This document shows positions 16,244 through 23,970 of a stretch of DNA of 64,000 nucleotides, piece by piece (positions within the stretch are counted from its first letter, which is position 1; each line of letters starts with the position of its first letter). The DNA is taken from NCBI GenBank assembly GCA_900539145.1, contig UQAX01000008.1, forward strand, positions 1 through 64,000, given 5' to 3'. The notes beneath the pieces were generated by a model, which was not told the DNA's origin, did no database searches, and was given only the letters and a program-made list of their open reading frames with translations. The stretch comes from an uncultured Blautia sp. Lineage in GTDB: Bacteria > Bacillota > Clostridia > Lachnospirales > Lachnospiraceae. The translations under genes and the position numbers were made by a program.

Positions 16244-16566
16244 TAAGTAAACGCTACATTGACTTGTCTAATTAGCCATTTGCTGCGTTGCTGTCAATCA
16301 GCGTAGCCGCCACTATGTTTCATTCTTCCGTCTTGCATCTGGAGTAATTATTCCGCGTCAATATAGCAGAAATTTATTTTTCGCTATACTAGTCAAAAAT
16401 CAAGTCAAAATACCTGCAAATCTTTGTGAGTTATTTATCACAGAAGATTTGCAGGGAAATCAAAAACATTTCAACGCCGTTTCAGGCAAAAATTCAAAAA
16501 AACAGAGGAATTCTATTTTAAATTTTATTGTTTAATATAAGAAGTATGAGAGAAAAAGAAAGATTA
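16244..16566. other. gene-free region with several inverted repeats
   Basis: No coding sequence is credible here. Visible structure: GCTAC and ATTGAC near 16253-16264 are mirrored by GTCAAT and GTAGC at about 16294-16308; GGAGTAATTATTCC near 16340 is a near-palindrome; AATATAGC around 16360 pairs with GCTAT near 16383. The strongest is a 12-bp arm at 16413-16424 (CCTGCAAATCTT) matching 16444-16455, with an inner GTGA/TCAC pairing. The last hairpin could end the nuclease transcript, although no T tract follows. Confidence 0.55.
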
Positions 16567-16596
16567 TTGTAAAAGATTTAGAAGATGTGGTATAAT
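16567..16596 (+). promoter_or_regulatory. promoter whose -10 lies in the first repeat copy
   Basis: TTGTAA (16567-16572), 18 bp, TATAAT (16591-16596) preceded by TGG. The -10 is the first part of the repeat at 16590. It would drive the small membrane protein gene at 16829 through a leader of about 225 nt containing both repeats. Confidence 0.6.
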
Positions 16597-16668
16597 GTTT
16601 GCACAGAGTGCAAACCAAGCCGATATAATCGGCTTGCCGTCGCAAGGCATCGGATTATACCGTCAAGC
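16590..16668 (+). repeat. structured tandem repeat, copy 1
   Basis: 79 nt with an outer 7-bp pairing (GTATAAT with ATTATAC) enclosing three hairpins: TTTGCAC/GTGCAAA, CAAGCCGAT/ATCGGCTTG, and GCC/GGC around a 7-nt loop. It is directly followed by CAAGC-TACG-GCTTG, a hairpin with a UACG tetraloop, and by an ACCCTAAAGGGT palindrome. A second copy starts 131 bp downstream. Confidence 0.8.
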
Positions 16669-16720
16669 TACGGCTTGAAAAGTAAATACCCTAAAGGGTG
16701 CTTCCTTTTCTGCGCACGTA

Positions 16721-16798
16721 GTATAATGATTGCACGAAGTGCAAACCAAGCCGATACAATCGGCTTGCCGTCGCGAGGCCCGGATTATACCGTCAAGC
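16721..16798 (+). repeat. structured tandem repeat, copy 2
   Basis: 78 nt, about 91% identical to copy 1. The outer pairing GTATAAT/ATTATAC and the three hairpins are kept. The substitutions are AGA to GAA in loop 1, ATA to ACA in loop 2, CAA to CGA in loop 3, one base at the edge of hairpin 1, and one substitution plus a one-base deletion beside the outer stem. Confidence 0.8.
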
Positions 16799-16828
16799 CA
16801 ATAAAATATTTTGTAAGGAGATTTTAAC

Positions 16829-17092
16829 ATGAGTCAGGAAAAAGTAGATAGATATAAAAAAGAGAAAGCAAACCGTGCCAAAATCCAAAAGAAGGAGAAA
16901 AGGGTTTTATTTTTAGAAAAGTGTGCGATTGCCGCTGTCTGTGTAGCAGCAATAGGATGGATTGGATATTCCGCATATAATCTGGCAATGAGACCGGATC
17001 CAAATGCAGAACAGGAAGTTGTTACAACAGAAATGGATGTTACAGCTTTAAATGATTATTTAGCAGGACTTTCCGCAGAAGAAGCAGAATAA
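16829..17092 (+). CDS. small single-pass membrane protein of unknown function
   Basis: 87 residues: a strongly basic N-terminal 25 residues (KVDRYKKEKANRAKIQKKEK), one hydrophobic helix at about 31-50, and an acidic C-terminal tail of about 35 residues. By the positive-inside rule the N terminus is cytosolic and the acidic tail is outside. No family is recognised. AAGGAG at 16815-16820 supports the ATG. It starts 17 bp before the nitroreductase gene, so they probably share a transcript. Confidence 0.75.
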   Translation: MSQEKVDRYKKEKANRAKIQKKEKRVLFLEKCAIAAVCVAAIGWIGYSAYNLAMRPDPNAEQEVVTTEMDVTALNDYLAGLSAEEAE

Positions 17093-17108
17093 ATAAAAGG
17101 GTGAGTTT

Positions 17109-17846
17109 ATGGAAAACCGTACAATACAAGAGCTTTTTTCAAGAAAATCCGTAAGAGTCTTTTCTGATGAAAAAATTACGGAAGAAGAAAAAAAGTTAAT
17201 TTTAGAAGCAGCAATACAAGCGCCCACGGCGGGAAATATGTCTCTGTTCAGTATTCTCGATATTCAGTCTCAGGAGATTAAGGACGTTCTTGCAAAGAGA
17301 TGTGATAACCAGAATTTTATTGCAGAAGCACCTGTGGTACTGGTTTTTCTGGCAGATTATCAGAGATGGTGTGACGTATTGGAAAGCTATGAAATGACAA
17401 TTCCGCCAATGGGAGAAGGGGACTTGTTTTTAGCAATGCAGGACTGTATCATTGCGGCACAGAATGCAGTTGTGGCGGCAGAGTCTATGGGAATAGGTTC
17501 CTGTTATATTGGAGATATTCTGGAACATTATGAGGATAATCAAAAGCTTCTGAATTTACCGAAATATGTGCTGCCTGTTTCCATGCTGGTTTTGGGAAGA
17601 CCTACGAAACAGCAGAAAAATCGAACAAAGCCGGAACGTTTTAAAGTGGAAGATATCGTTTTTACGAATACTTATCCGGATAAAGATACAGAAGAAACAA
17701 GAGAAGCGTTTAAGCGAAAATTAAATGTAGATGATGCGGAATTGAAGCAGCGTCTTGAGAGATACAGCAAAAGAAAATTTGAAGCTGAGTTTCGTATGGA
17801 AATGAACCGTTCATCAACGGCAATGATAAAAAGCTGGAATAAGTAA
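17109..17846 (+). CDS. nitroreductase family protein (NfsA/FRP-like)
   Basis: 245 residues. The N-terminal RKSVRVFSDEKITEEEKKLILEAAIQAPTAGNM is the FMN-phosphate-binding signature of NADPH-dependent flavin or nitro reductases. Later motifs are AMQDCIIAAQNAVVAAESMGIGSCYIGDI and the C-terminal VLGRPTKQQKNRTKPERF, typical of the FRP/NfsA type, where basic C-terminal residues help bind NADPH. It would reduce flavins, nitroaromatics or quinones in the cytosol; the natural substrate is unknown. A terminator follows. Confidence 0.88.
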   Translation: MENRTIQELFSRKSVRVFSDEKITEEEKKLILEAAIQAPTAGNMSLFSILDIQSQEIKDVLAKRCDNQNFIAEAPVVLVFLADYQRWCDVLESYEMTIPPMGEGDLFLAMQDCIIAAQNAVVAAESMGIGSCYIGDILEHYEDNQKLLNLPKYVLPVSMLVLGRPTKQQKNRTKPERFKVEDIVFTNTYPDKDTEETREAFKRKLNVDDAELKQRLERYSKRKFEAEFRMEMNRSSTAMIKSWNK

Positions 17847-17860
17847 AGAGTACAAAAATA

Positions 17861-17885
17861 GCACCGCCTATGCGGTGCCTTTTTC
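17861..17885 (+). terminator. rho-independent terminator after the nitroreductase gene
   Basis: GCACCGC (17861-17867), loop ctat, GCGGTGC, then CTTTTT. A classic intrinsic terminator. Confidence 0.88.
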
Positions 17886-17913
17886 TCATTAGAATATTCT
17901 AAATGCCGAAAAA

Positions 17914-18114
17914 TTATAATTTTTCAACGTTAGCAGCCTGCATTCCGCGAGCGCCTTCTGTTAAATCATAACTTACAGCCTGACCTTCTTCTAAAGATTT
18001 GAAGCCTTCTCCATTGATTGCAGAGAAATGTACGAAAACGTCCTGTCCGTCTTCTCCTGTGATAAATCCGTATCCTTTTTCTGCGTTGAACCATTTAACA
18101 GTTCCCTTGTTCAT
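17914..18114 (-). CDS. cold shock protein (CspA family)
   Basis: 66 residues, a single OB-fold cold-shock domain. RNP1 is GYGFI in KGYGFITGEDG and RNP2 is VFVHF. It starts KGTVKWFNAEKG. It binds single-stranded nucleic acid and melts RNA structure. GGAGG lies upstream of the ATG on the minus strand. A 130-nt leader with a long hairpin separates it from its promoter, the arrangement used by temperature-controlled csp genes. Which csp paralogue it is cannot be told. Confidence 0.96.
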   Translation of the reverse strand: MNKGTVKWFNAEKGYGFITGEDGQDVFVHFSAINGEGFKSLEEGQAVSYDLTEGARGMQAANVEKL

Positions 18115-18153
18115 AGTGTTACCTCCATAAAAATAAAAATGGCTGGATAAAAA

Positions 18154-18220
18154 ATTAAATGGTCTTTAGAGATAATATTATGTATAAAAATGATAATACT
18201 CTCTCTAAAAACCATTTAAT
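18154..18220 (-). promoter_or_regulatory. long hairpin in the csp 5' leader
   Basis: ATTAAATGGT (18154-18163) pairs perfectly with ACCATTTAAT (18211-18220), and inside it TTTAGAGA pairs with TCTCTAAA. The interior is AT-rich. This leader element could act as an RNA thermosensor or stability element, as known for cspA leaders; that role is inference. Confidence 0.65.
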
Positions 18221-18250
18221 ACTAATATCCAATATATCTTTGACATGATT

Positions 18251-18279
18251 AGTATATTCCTTCGATGTGTAAAAGTCAA
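18251..18279 (-). promoter_or_regulatory. sigma-A promoter for the csp gene
   Basis: Minus strand TTGACT (18274-18279), exactly 17 bp, TATACT (18251-18256). Confidence 0.8.
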
Positions 18280-18292
18280 GGGAAAAGTGTAA

Positions 18293-18321
18293 TTGACGAA
18301 AGAAAATGTGTGTGTTACTAT
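18293..18321 (+). promoter_or_regulatory. promoter for pyrC
   Basis: TTGACG (18293-18298), 17 bp, TACTAT (18316-18321). The leader to the pyrC ATG is only about 25 nt, too short for a PyrR-type attenuator. Confidence 0.6.
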
Positions 18322-18353
18322 TTATATAATAATCAGAAAGGATATGAAAATCT

Positions 18354-19637
18354 ATGAAAATACTGATTAAAAAAGGACGTATTTTAAACCCATCAGACCA
18401 GACCGATAAAATCGGTGATATTCTTGTTGAAGATGGTGTGATTAAGGAAATGAAAGAAGAAATAGAGTGTAAGGAAACACCTGAAAAAATTATTGACGCC
18501 AAGGGCTGTTACGTAATGCCGGGATTGATTGATTTGCATGTACATTTGCGTGACCCGGGACTGACTTATAAAGAAGACGTTGTAACCGGTGCAAAGGCAG
18601 GGGCAAAAGGTGGATTTACTACAATTTTGGCAATGCCTAACACAAAACCGGTAATTGATTGCGCTGACAGAGTAAATTATGTACACAACAAAGCAAAAGA
18701 ACTTGCTCCTATTCATGTTCTTCAGGTCGGAGCTGTAACAAAACAGCAAAAAGGAGAAGAACTGGCAGATATTGAAGGGATGATAAAAGCCGGAATTCCG
18801 GCAATCAGCGAAGACGGAAAGTCCGTAATGAATACCAGAATTTATAAAGAAGCAATGCAGATTGCAGCAGACCATAATATTCCGGTGTTTGCCCATTGTG
18901 AAGACCAGAATATGGTAAACGGCGGTTGCGTAAATGAAGATGAAAAATCAAAAGAGCTGGGACTTCCGGGTATCAGCAATGCAGTAGAGGATATTATTGT
19001 AGCAAGAGATATTATGCTTGCAAAAGAGACAGGTGCAAGTCTGCATTTATGTCATTGTTCTACAAAGGATAGTGTGCGCATGATTGAACTTGCCAAGGAA
19101 GAAAAGCTTCCTGTTACAGGTGAAGTCTGCCCACATCATTTTATTTTAACATCAGATGATATGGTTGCAGGTGATGCCAATTATAAAATGAACCCGCCTC
19201 TGCGTACAAAAGAGGACAGAGATGCACTGGTAAAAGGCTTAAAAGATGACATTTTTGACGTAATCAGCACAGACCATGCGCCACACAGCAGAGAAGAAAA
19301 ACAGCGTTCCATGACAGAAGCACCATTTGGTATAGTAGGCTTGGAAACGGCAGTGCCTCTTACTATGACAGAGCTGGTACACAAGGGAATTTTAACACCA
19401 ATGCAGATGGCTGAAAAAATGAGCTATAATCCGGCAAAGATTATTCACTCAGACAGAGGTCGTCTGGAAGTGGGAAGTCCTGCGGATATTACGATTATTG
19501 ATCCGGAAAAAGAATATGTAATTGACAGCAAAACTTTTGAGTCAAAAGGAAAAAATACACCGTTTAACGGAAGAAAAGTAAAAGGTATGGTAAAGGCTAC
19601 GATTTGTGACGGTGAAATTGCGTATATAGAAGAGTAA
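18354..19637 (+). CDS. pyrC: dihydroorotase PyrC
   Basis: 427 residues, class I dihydroorotase length. The metal-binding HxH is His62/His64 in DLHVHLRDPG, with the catalytic aspartate in ISTDHAPHS and a conserved GFTTILAMPNTKP stretch. It cyclises carbamoyl-aspartate to dihydroorotate. It is the first gene of a pyr cluster (pyrC, pyrF, pyrK, pyrD), with its promoter close by. No PyrR-type leader is visible. Confidence 0.96.
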   Translation: MKILIKKGRILNPSDQTDKIGDILVEDGVIKEMKEEIECKETPEKIIDAKGCYVMPGLIDLHVHLRDPGLTYKEDVVTGAKAGAKGGFTTILAMPNTKPVIDCADRVNYVHNKAKELAPIHVLQVGAVTKQQKGEELADIEGMIKAGIPAISEDGKSVMNTRIYKEAMQIAADHNIPVFAHCEDQNMVNGGCVNEDEKSKELGLPGISNAVEDIIVARDIMLAKETGASLHLCHCSTKDSVRMIELAKEEKLPVTGEVCPHHFILTSDDMVAGDANYKMNPPLRTKEDRDALVKGLKDDIFDVISTDHAPHSREEKQRSMTEAPFGIVGLETAVPLTMTELVHKGILTPMQMAEKMSYNPAKIIHSDRGRLEVGSPADITIIDPEKEYVIDSKTFESKGKNTPFNGRKVKGMVKATICDGEIAYIEE

Positions 19638-19677
19638 AAGAAAAGAGTAAGAAAGAAGAACTATTGGAGGAGAAATC

Positions 19678-20607
19678 ATGATTAACAAACTGACTGCGAA
19701 AATTCAGAAAACAAAAGCGCCGATTGTGGTGGGCTTAGACCCAATGTTAAATTACATTCCAAAACACATTCAGGAAAAGGCATTTAAAGAATTTGGGGAA
19801 ACTTTAGAAGGAGCTGCGGAAGCAATTTGGCAGTTTAATAAAGAAATCGTAGATAAGACATACGATTTAATTCCGGCAGTAAAACCACAGATTGCTATGT
19901 ATGAGCAGTTCGGTATTCCGGGAATTATGGCTTTTAAGAAAACCGTAGACTACTGTAAATCCAAAGACCTTGTAGTAATCGGAGATATTAAGCGTGGAGA
20001 TATTGGTTCTACTTCTGCAGCTTATGCAACCGGTCATATTGGAAAAGTGCAGATTGGTTCAAATAAAATTGCGCCGTTTGACGAAGATTTTGTTACCTTA
20101 AATCCATACATGGGAGCAGACAGTATTACACCGTTTATTGATGTATGCAAAGAAGAAAAGAAAGGACTTTTCATTCTTGTTAAAACCTCCAATCCTTCCA
20201 GCGGAGATTTTCAGGACCAGATGGTGGGAGACAGACCTGTATATGAATTAGTAGGAGAGAAGGTTGCACAGTGGGGAGAAACCTGCATGGGCGACGATTA
20301 TAGCTATGTTGGCGCTGTTGTTGGCGCTACTTATCCTGAAATGGGAAAAACACTCAGAAAAATTATGCCAAAGGCTTATATTCTTGTTCCGGGCTACGGC
20401 GCTCAGGGCGGACAGGGCAAGGATTTAGTTCATTTCTTCAATGAAGATGGTTTAGGCGCGATTGTAAATTCTTCTCGTGGAATTATTGCAGCCTATAAAC
20501 AGGAAAAATATGCAAAATTCGGAGAGGAAAACTTTGCAGATGCGTCAAGAGCGGCAGCAGAGGATATGATTGCAGATATTACAGGAGCATTGGAAGCTGC
20601 AAAATAA
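19678..20607 (+). CDS. pyrF: orotidine-5'-phosphate decarboxylase (type 2)
   Basis: 309 residues, longer than the 230-residue type 1 enzyme, matching the PyrF type 2 subfamily (VVGLDPMLNYIP). The catalytic Asp-Lys-Asp set is in GDIKRGDIG (Asp103, Lys105, Asp108). It carries out the last step to UMP. GGAGG is upstream of the ATG, 40 bp after pyrC and 11 bp before pyrK. Confidence 0.95.
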   Translation: MINKLTAKIQKTKAPIVVGLDPMLNYIPKHIQEKAFKEFGETLEGAAEAIWQFNKEIVDKTYDLIPAVKPQIAMYEQFGIPGIMAFKKTVDYCKSKDLVVIGDIKRGDIGSTSAAYATGHIGKVQIGSNKIAPFDEDFVTLNPYMGADSITPFIDVCKEEKKGLFILVKTSNPSSGDFQDQMVGDRPVYELVGEKVAQWGETCMGDDYSYVGAVVGATYPEMGKTLRKIMPKAYILVPGYGAQGGQGKDLVHFFNEDGLGAIVNSSRGIIAAYKQEKYAKFGEENFADASRAAAEDMIADITGALEAAK

Positions 20608-20618
20608 GGAGAAGAAAC

Positions 20619-21395
20619 ATGGCAAAATTAAAAATGACAAGTACCGTGGTAAGTCAGGAAATGATAGCAACAGATATTTACAGTCTGTGGTTAAAAGCAG
20701 AAGAAATTGCAGTACAGGCAAAACCGGGACAGTTTATTTCTGTATACTGTAAAGACTCAGGAAAAATCCTTCCAAGACCAATCAGTATTTGTGAAATTGA
20801 TAAGGAAAAAGGAATGCTTCGCATTGTGTATCGAATTGCAGGAGAAGGAACAAAAGAATTTTCTTCTCTTGTAAGCGGAGATACGGTAGATATTTTAGGA
20901 CCGTTGGGAAATGGATTTCCAATGGAAGCAGTTAAAGGAAAAAAAGTCTTTATGATGGGGGGAGGAATTGGCGTTCCTCCTATGGTACAGACTGCAAAGG
21001 AAGCAGATGCAGATGTAACAATTATTGCAGGTTATCGCAACAGTGAAATTTTCTTGAAGGAGGATTTGGAAAAGAATGGTCGTCTTGTAGTTGCCACAGA
21101 AAATGGCAGTGTGGGAACTAAGGGAAACGTTATGGATGCTATTCGTGAAAATAACCTTACCGCAGATGTGATTTTTGCCTGCGGTCCAACACCAATGCTG
21201 CGTGCAATTAAAAATTATGCGGAGGAAAACAATATTCTTTGCTATATTTCCATGGAAGAAAAAATGGCATGCGGAGTGGGTGCGTGTCTGGCGTGTGTAT
21301 GTAAATCAAAAGAAGTAGACCATCATTCTCATGTACATAATAAGCGAATTTGCAAGGACGGACCGGTCTTTTTAAGTACGGAGGTGGAACTGTAA
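20619..21395 (+). CDS. pyrK: dihydroorotate dehydrogenase electron-transfer subunit PyrK
   Basis: 258 residues. The FAD-binding domain (PRPISICEIDKEKGMLRIVYRIAGEGT) precedes the NAD-binding MMGGGIGVPPM loop. The C-terminal [2Fe-2S] cysteine cluster is visible as CGVGACLACVCKS plus a later Cys. It passes electrons from PyrD to NAD+. Its TAA stop overlaps the pyrD ATG by one base. Confidence 0.95.
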   Translation: MAKLKMTSTVVSQEMIATDIYSLWLKAEEIAVQAKPGQFISVYCKDSGKILPRPISICEIDKEKGMLRIVYRIAGEGTKEFSSLVSGDTVDILGPLGNGFPMEAVKGKKVFMMGGGIGVPPMVQTAKEADADVTIIAGYRNSEIFLKEDLEKNGRLVVATENGSVGTKGNVMDAIRENNLTADVIFACGPTPMLRAIKNYAEENNILCYISMEEKMACGVGACLACVCKSKEVDHHSHVHNKRICKDGPVFLSTEVEL

Positions 21396-22297
21396 TGAAT
21401 ACAAAAGTAAAGATTGCCGGGATTGAATTGAAAAATCCTGTTATGACAGCCTCCGGTACTTTTGGCTCAGGAGCAGAGTACAGCGAGTTTGTGGACTTAA
21501 ATGAGCTGGGTGCAGTAGTGACAAAAGGTGTTGCCAATGTGGCATGGCCGGGAAATCCTACACCTAGAATTGCAGAAATCCACAGCGGTATGATGAATGC
21601 TATCGGGCTTCAAAATCCGGGAATGGAAGTATTTTGTGAAAGAGATTTGCCTTATCTGCAGCAATTTGATACAAAAGTAATTGTAAATGTATGCGGACAT
21701 GCACCGGAAGAATATCTGGCAGTAGTAGAACGTCTGGCAGACGAACCGGCAGATATGCTGGAAATCAATATTTCCTGTCCTAATGTAAATGCAAATTTCC
21801 TTGCTTTTGGTCAGGACCCAAAGCATGTAGAGGCGCTTACCGCACAGATTAAAAAAATTGCAAAACAGCCGGTGATTATGAAATTGACACCGAATGTCAC
21901 TGACATTGCAGAAATTGCAAGAGCAGCAGAGGCAGGCGGAGCAGATGCAGTTTCACTTATCAATACACTGACGGGTATGAAAATTGATATTAACAGAAGA
22001 ACTTTTGCACTTGCTAATAAGACAGGCGGTGTTTCCGGTCCATGTGTAAAACCAATCGCAGTACGTATGGTTTATCAGGTTGCACAGGCTGTCAACATTC
22101 CGATTATTGGAATGGGCGGTATCCAGAATGCAGAGGATGCTCTGGAATTTATTATGGCAGGCGCTATGGCAGTATCAATCGGAACTGCAAACTTTACCAA
22201 TCCTTATGCAACGATAGAAACAATCAGAGGCATTGAGACTTATATGGAAAGAAATAAAATTGAAGATATCCGAGAGTTAATCGGAATTGTAAAATAA
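21395..22297 (+). CDS. pyrD: dihydroorotate dehydrogenase B catalytic subunit
   Basis: 300 residues from the ATG at 21395, preceded by GGAGGT. An upstream in-frame start at 21350 lies within pyrK and is not needed. Class 1B features are ELKNPVMTASGTFGSGAEY, NISCPNVN and the FMN-phosphate-binding GMGGIQNAEDALEF. With PyrK it forms the NAD-dependent heterotetramer. It is the last gene of this transcript before a hairpin, while pyrE lies 2.85 kb further on. Confidence 0.96.
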   Translation: MNTKVKIAGIELKNPVMTASGTFGSGAEYSEFVDLNELGAVVTKGVANVAWPGNPTPRIAEIHSGMMNAIGLQNPGMEVFCERDLPYLQQFDTKVIVNVCGHAPEEYLAVVERLADEPADMLEINISCPNVNANFLAFGQDPKHVEALTAQIKKIAKQPVIMKLTPNVTDIAEIARAAEAGGADAVSLINTLTGMKIDINRRTFALANKTGGVSGPCVKPIAVRMVYQVAQAVNIPIIGMGGIQNAEDALEFIMAGAMAVSIGTANFTNPYATIETIRGIETYMERNKIEDIRELIGIVK

Positions 22298-22302
22298 AGA
22301 TG

Positions 22303-22338
22303 AGGGGGCTGTAACCTGTGAATACACAGGCAGCCTCC
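22303..22338 (+). terminator. weak hairpin after pyrD
   Basis: GGCTG plus CCTGTG pair with CACAGG plus CAGCC around an aata loop, leaving a small internal loop. No T tract follows, so termination would be inefficient. Confidence 0.4.
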
Positions 22339-22363
22339 TATTGCTATAAAAAGGGGTGGTGAA

Positions 22364-22963
22364 ATGTTTCCAAACAGAGAACTTGCAATACAAGAATTAA
22401 AAATTGCAGGGGAGAAAAATCCCGGGCTTTGGACAGTACATTCCTATCATGTGGCAGAGGCAGCAGAATTGATTGCAGAAGCCTGTGGAAATTTAGATAC
22501 AGAAAAGGCTTTTGTATGTGGCTTGCTTCATGATATCGGAAGACGAACGGGAATTGCACAGATGAGACATACCATTGACGGCTATGATTATGCTATTTCC
22601 AAGGGATGGGATGAGGTGGCAAGAGTATGTCTGACACATTCCTTTCCGGTAAAAGATATTGAAGCGGATATTGGAAAGAAAGATATTCGCCCGGAGCAAT
22701 ATGAATTTATAAAAAATTATCTGGAACAGACTGAGTATGATGATTATGATAAACTGATTATTTTATGTGATGCTTTGGCAGATGTAAAAGGCTTTTGTAT
22801 TTTAGAGAAGAGATTTGTTGACACAGCAAGGCGATATGGATTTTATCCTTTTTCTTTGGATAGGTGGAATAATACCTACAAATTTAAGGAATATTTTGAA
22901 GAATATATGGGTAAATCCATTTATACTGTGCTGCCGGAGATTGAGAAATGTATTTATATGTAA
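22364..22963 (+). CDS. HD domain phosphohydrolase
   Basis: 199 residues. The metal-binding HD motif is His56-Asp57 in GLLHDIGRRTG, with the first histidine at H26 or H29 (WTVHSYHVAEAAEL) and a later CLTHSFP histidine. This is an HDIG-type metal phosphohydrolase acting on a nucleotide or phosphate ester; the substrate is unknown. It is the first gene of the island between pyrD and pyrE. GGGGTGG precedes the ATG. Confidence 0.85.
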   Translation: MFPNRELAIQELKIAGEKNPGLWTVHSYHVAEAAELIAEACGNLDTEKAFVCGLLHDIGRRTGIAQMRHTIDGYDYAISKGWDEVARVCLTHSFPVKDIEADIGKKDIRPEQYEFIKNYLEQTEYDDYDKLIILCDALADVKGFCILEKRFVDTARRYGFYPFSLDRWNNTYKFKEYFEEYMGKSIYTVLPEIEKCIYM

Positions 22964-22976
22964 AGGAGAAAAGCGT

Positions 22977-23258
22977 ATGTGGATAATTTTAGGAATTAGT
23001 GCCGTAATTACAGCGTTGCTTAATTTGATTTTTTCATTCATGGGAAAATCAGTACGTTGGTTAGGATTTTTAAGTTTTTCACTTACAGCATTGACTGTGT
23101 GTGCAATTTATCAGGTAGCAGCAGGTTCAGTGATACAGGAGGATTGGAGTGCATTAGCGGATACAGTGCCTACTATGGAAAAATTCACATGGATATTTAC
23201 AGTATTATCTATGGTAATCAACGGAATTTCATTATGGAAATCAGGTGTTAAAAAGTGA
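22977..23258 (+). CDS. small integral membrane protein of unknown function
   Basis: 93 residues from the ATG at 22977, with AAAGGAG upstream; longer in-frame starts lie inside the HD gene. It contains three predicted membrane helices at about 2-20, 27-46 and 70-87, and little else. It starts 13 bp after the HD gene and its stop overlaps the next GTG start, so the two small membrane proteins are translationally coupled. No family is recognised. Confidence 0.7.
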   Translation: MWIILGISAVITALLNLIFSFMGKSVRWLGFLSFSLTALTVCAIYQVAAGSVIQEDWSALADTVPTMEKFTWIFTVLSMVINGISLWKSGVKK

Positions 23259-23542
23259 GAGACTTTATAGATTTTGTTAAAGATATAGTAACCATACTAG
23301 TCGGCGGTGTAATTGAGAACCGGGCAGAAATAAAAGTCAGTGAAAAAAGAAGGGAGTTCTTTAAACATAAGGGTAATAAAATATCGGCGTTTTTCTTTTA
23401 CGGTTCAGTGATAGCAGCCGTGGTACTGGCAATCTTTGGACTTATTGAACTTGTAAAAGGAAAAGTGTTGGGAGCTATATTCCTTGTTGGCGGAATTATT
23501 TTAGGCTTGTTTTTAATAGTAGAATGGGGAGTAGCAGAATAA
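23255..23542 (+). CDS. small integral membrane protein of unknown function
   Basis: 95 residues from a GTG start in a GTGA overlap with the preceding stop. The N-terminal half is amphipathic and charged (ENRAEIKVSEKRREFFKHKG), followed by two membrane helices at about 43-63 and 70-89. No family is recognised. Pairing with the preceding small membrane protein suggests a two-component membrane unit, but that is inference. Confidence 0.68.
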   Translation: MRDFIDFVKDIVTILVGGVIENRAEIKVSEKRREFFKHKGNKISAFFFYGSVIAAVVLAIFGLIELVKGKVLGAIFLVGGIILGLFLIVEWGVAE

Positions 23543-23543
23543 A

Positions 23544-23876
23544 ATGGTTGTTTTAATTACAGGGGCATCTCATACGGGAAAAACTTTATTGGCACAAAAG
23601 CTATTGGAAAAATATAAGTATTCGGTTCTTTCGATTGACTTGTTAAAAATGGGATTAATTCGGAGCAAAAATACAGATTTGACACCGGAAGATGACGAAA
23701 AATTGGAATTTTATCTATGGAAAATTGTTAAGGAAATTGTAAAAACCGCAATAGAAAATAAACAAAATTTGATTGTAGAGGGCTGCTATATTCCGTTTAT
23801 GTGGAAACAGGATTTTACAGAGGAGTATTTAAAAGATATTCTGTATCAAGTATGGAAAAATAGGAAGTTATTATAA
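23544..23876 (+). CDS. P-loop kinase-like protein, C-terminally truncated
   Basis: 110 residues. It opens VVLITGASHTGKTLLAQKLL, with Walker A GASHTGKT at 7-14, and contains SIDLLKMGLIR and LIVEGCYIP, the pattern of small P-loop kinases related to 2-phosphoglycerate/zeta-like kinases. The related Clostridia proteins I recall are roughly 180-190 residues and continue with further conserved sequence. Here the reading frame stops soon after EEYLKDI, so the LID and C-terminal part are missing. It is likely a decayed gene. It begins directly after the preceding stop. Confidence 0.6.
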   Translation: MVVLITGASHTGKTLLAQKLLEKYKYSVLSIDLLKMGLIRSKNTDLTPEDDEKLEFYLWKIVKEIVKTAIENKQNLIVEGCYIPFMWKQDFTEEYLKDILYQVWKNRKLL

Positions 23877-23914
23877 GAAAAATGGGAAAATAAATAGGAA
23901 ATCCTTCTAAAATC

Positions 23915-23923
23915 TGATATAAT
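23915..23923 (+). promoter_or_regulatory. extended -10 promoter for the secreted-protein gene
   Basis: TGA plus TATAAT (23918-23923) forms an extended -10, 48 bp before the ATG at 23971. No -35 match. Confidence 0.45.
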
Positions 23924-23970
23924 AAAATTAGAAAAAGAGTTTTTTGCAGCAGGTGAAAGGAGGAAAACAG

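Noticed and set aside
16590..16798. Cloverleaf shape suggests a tRNA
   Set aside because: Loops are 3 nt, arm lengths and invariant tRNA bases (T-loop, D-loop) are absent.
16590..16798. Two similar repeats might be a short CRISPR array
   Set aside because: Repeats are about 79 nt with multi-hairpin structure, only two copies exist, and no cas genes are nearby.
16585..16827. 80-codon open frame across the tandem repeats
   Set aside because: It reads through the repeat stems twice, has no ribosome binding site, and its product (VCTECKPSRYNRLAVA and a second near copy) is only the translated repeat.
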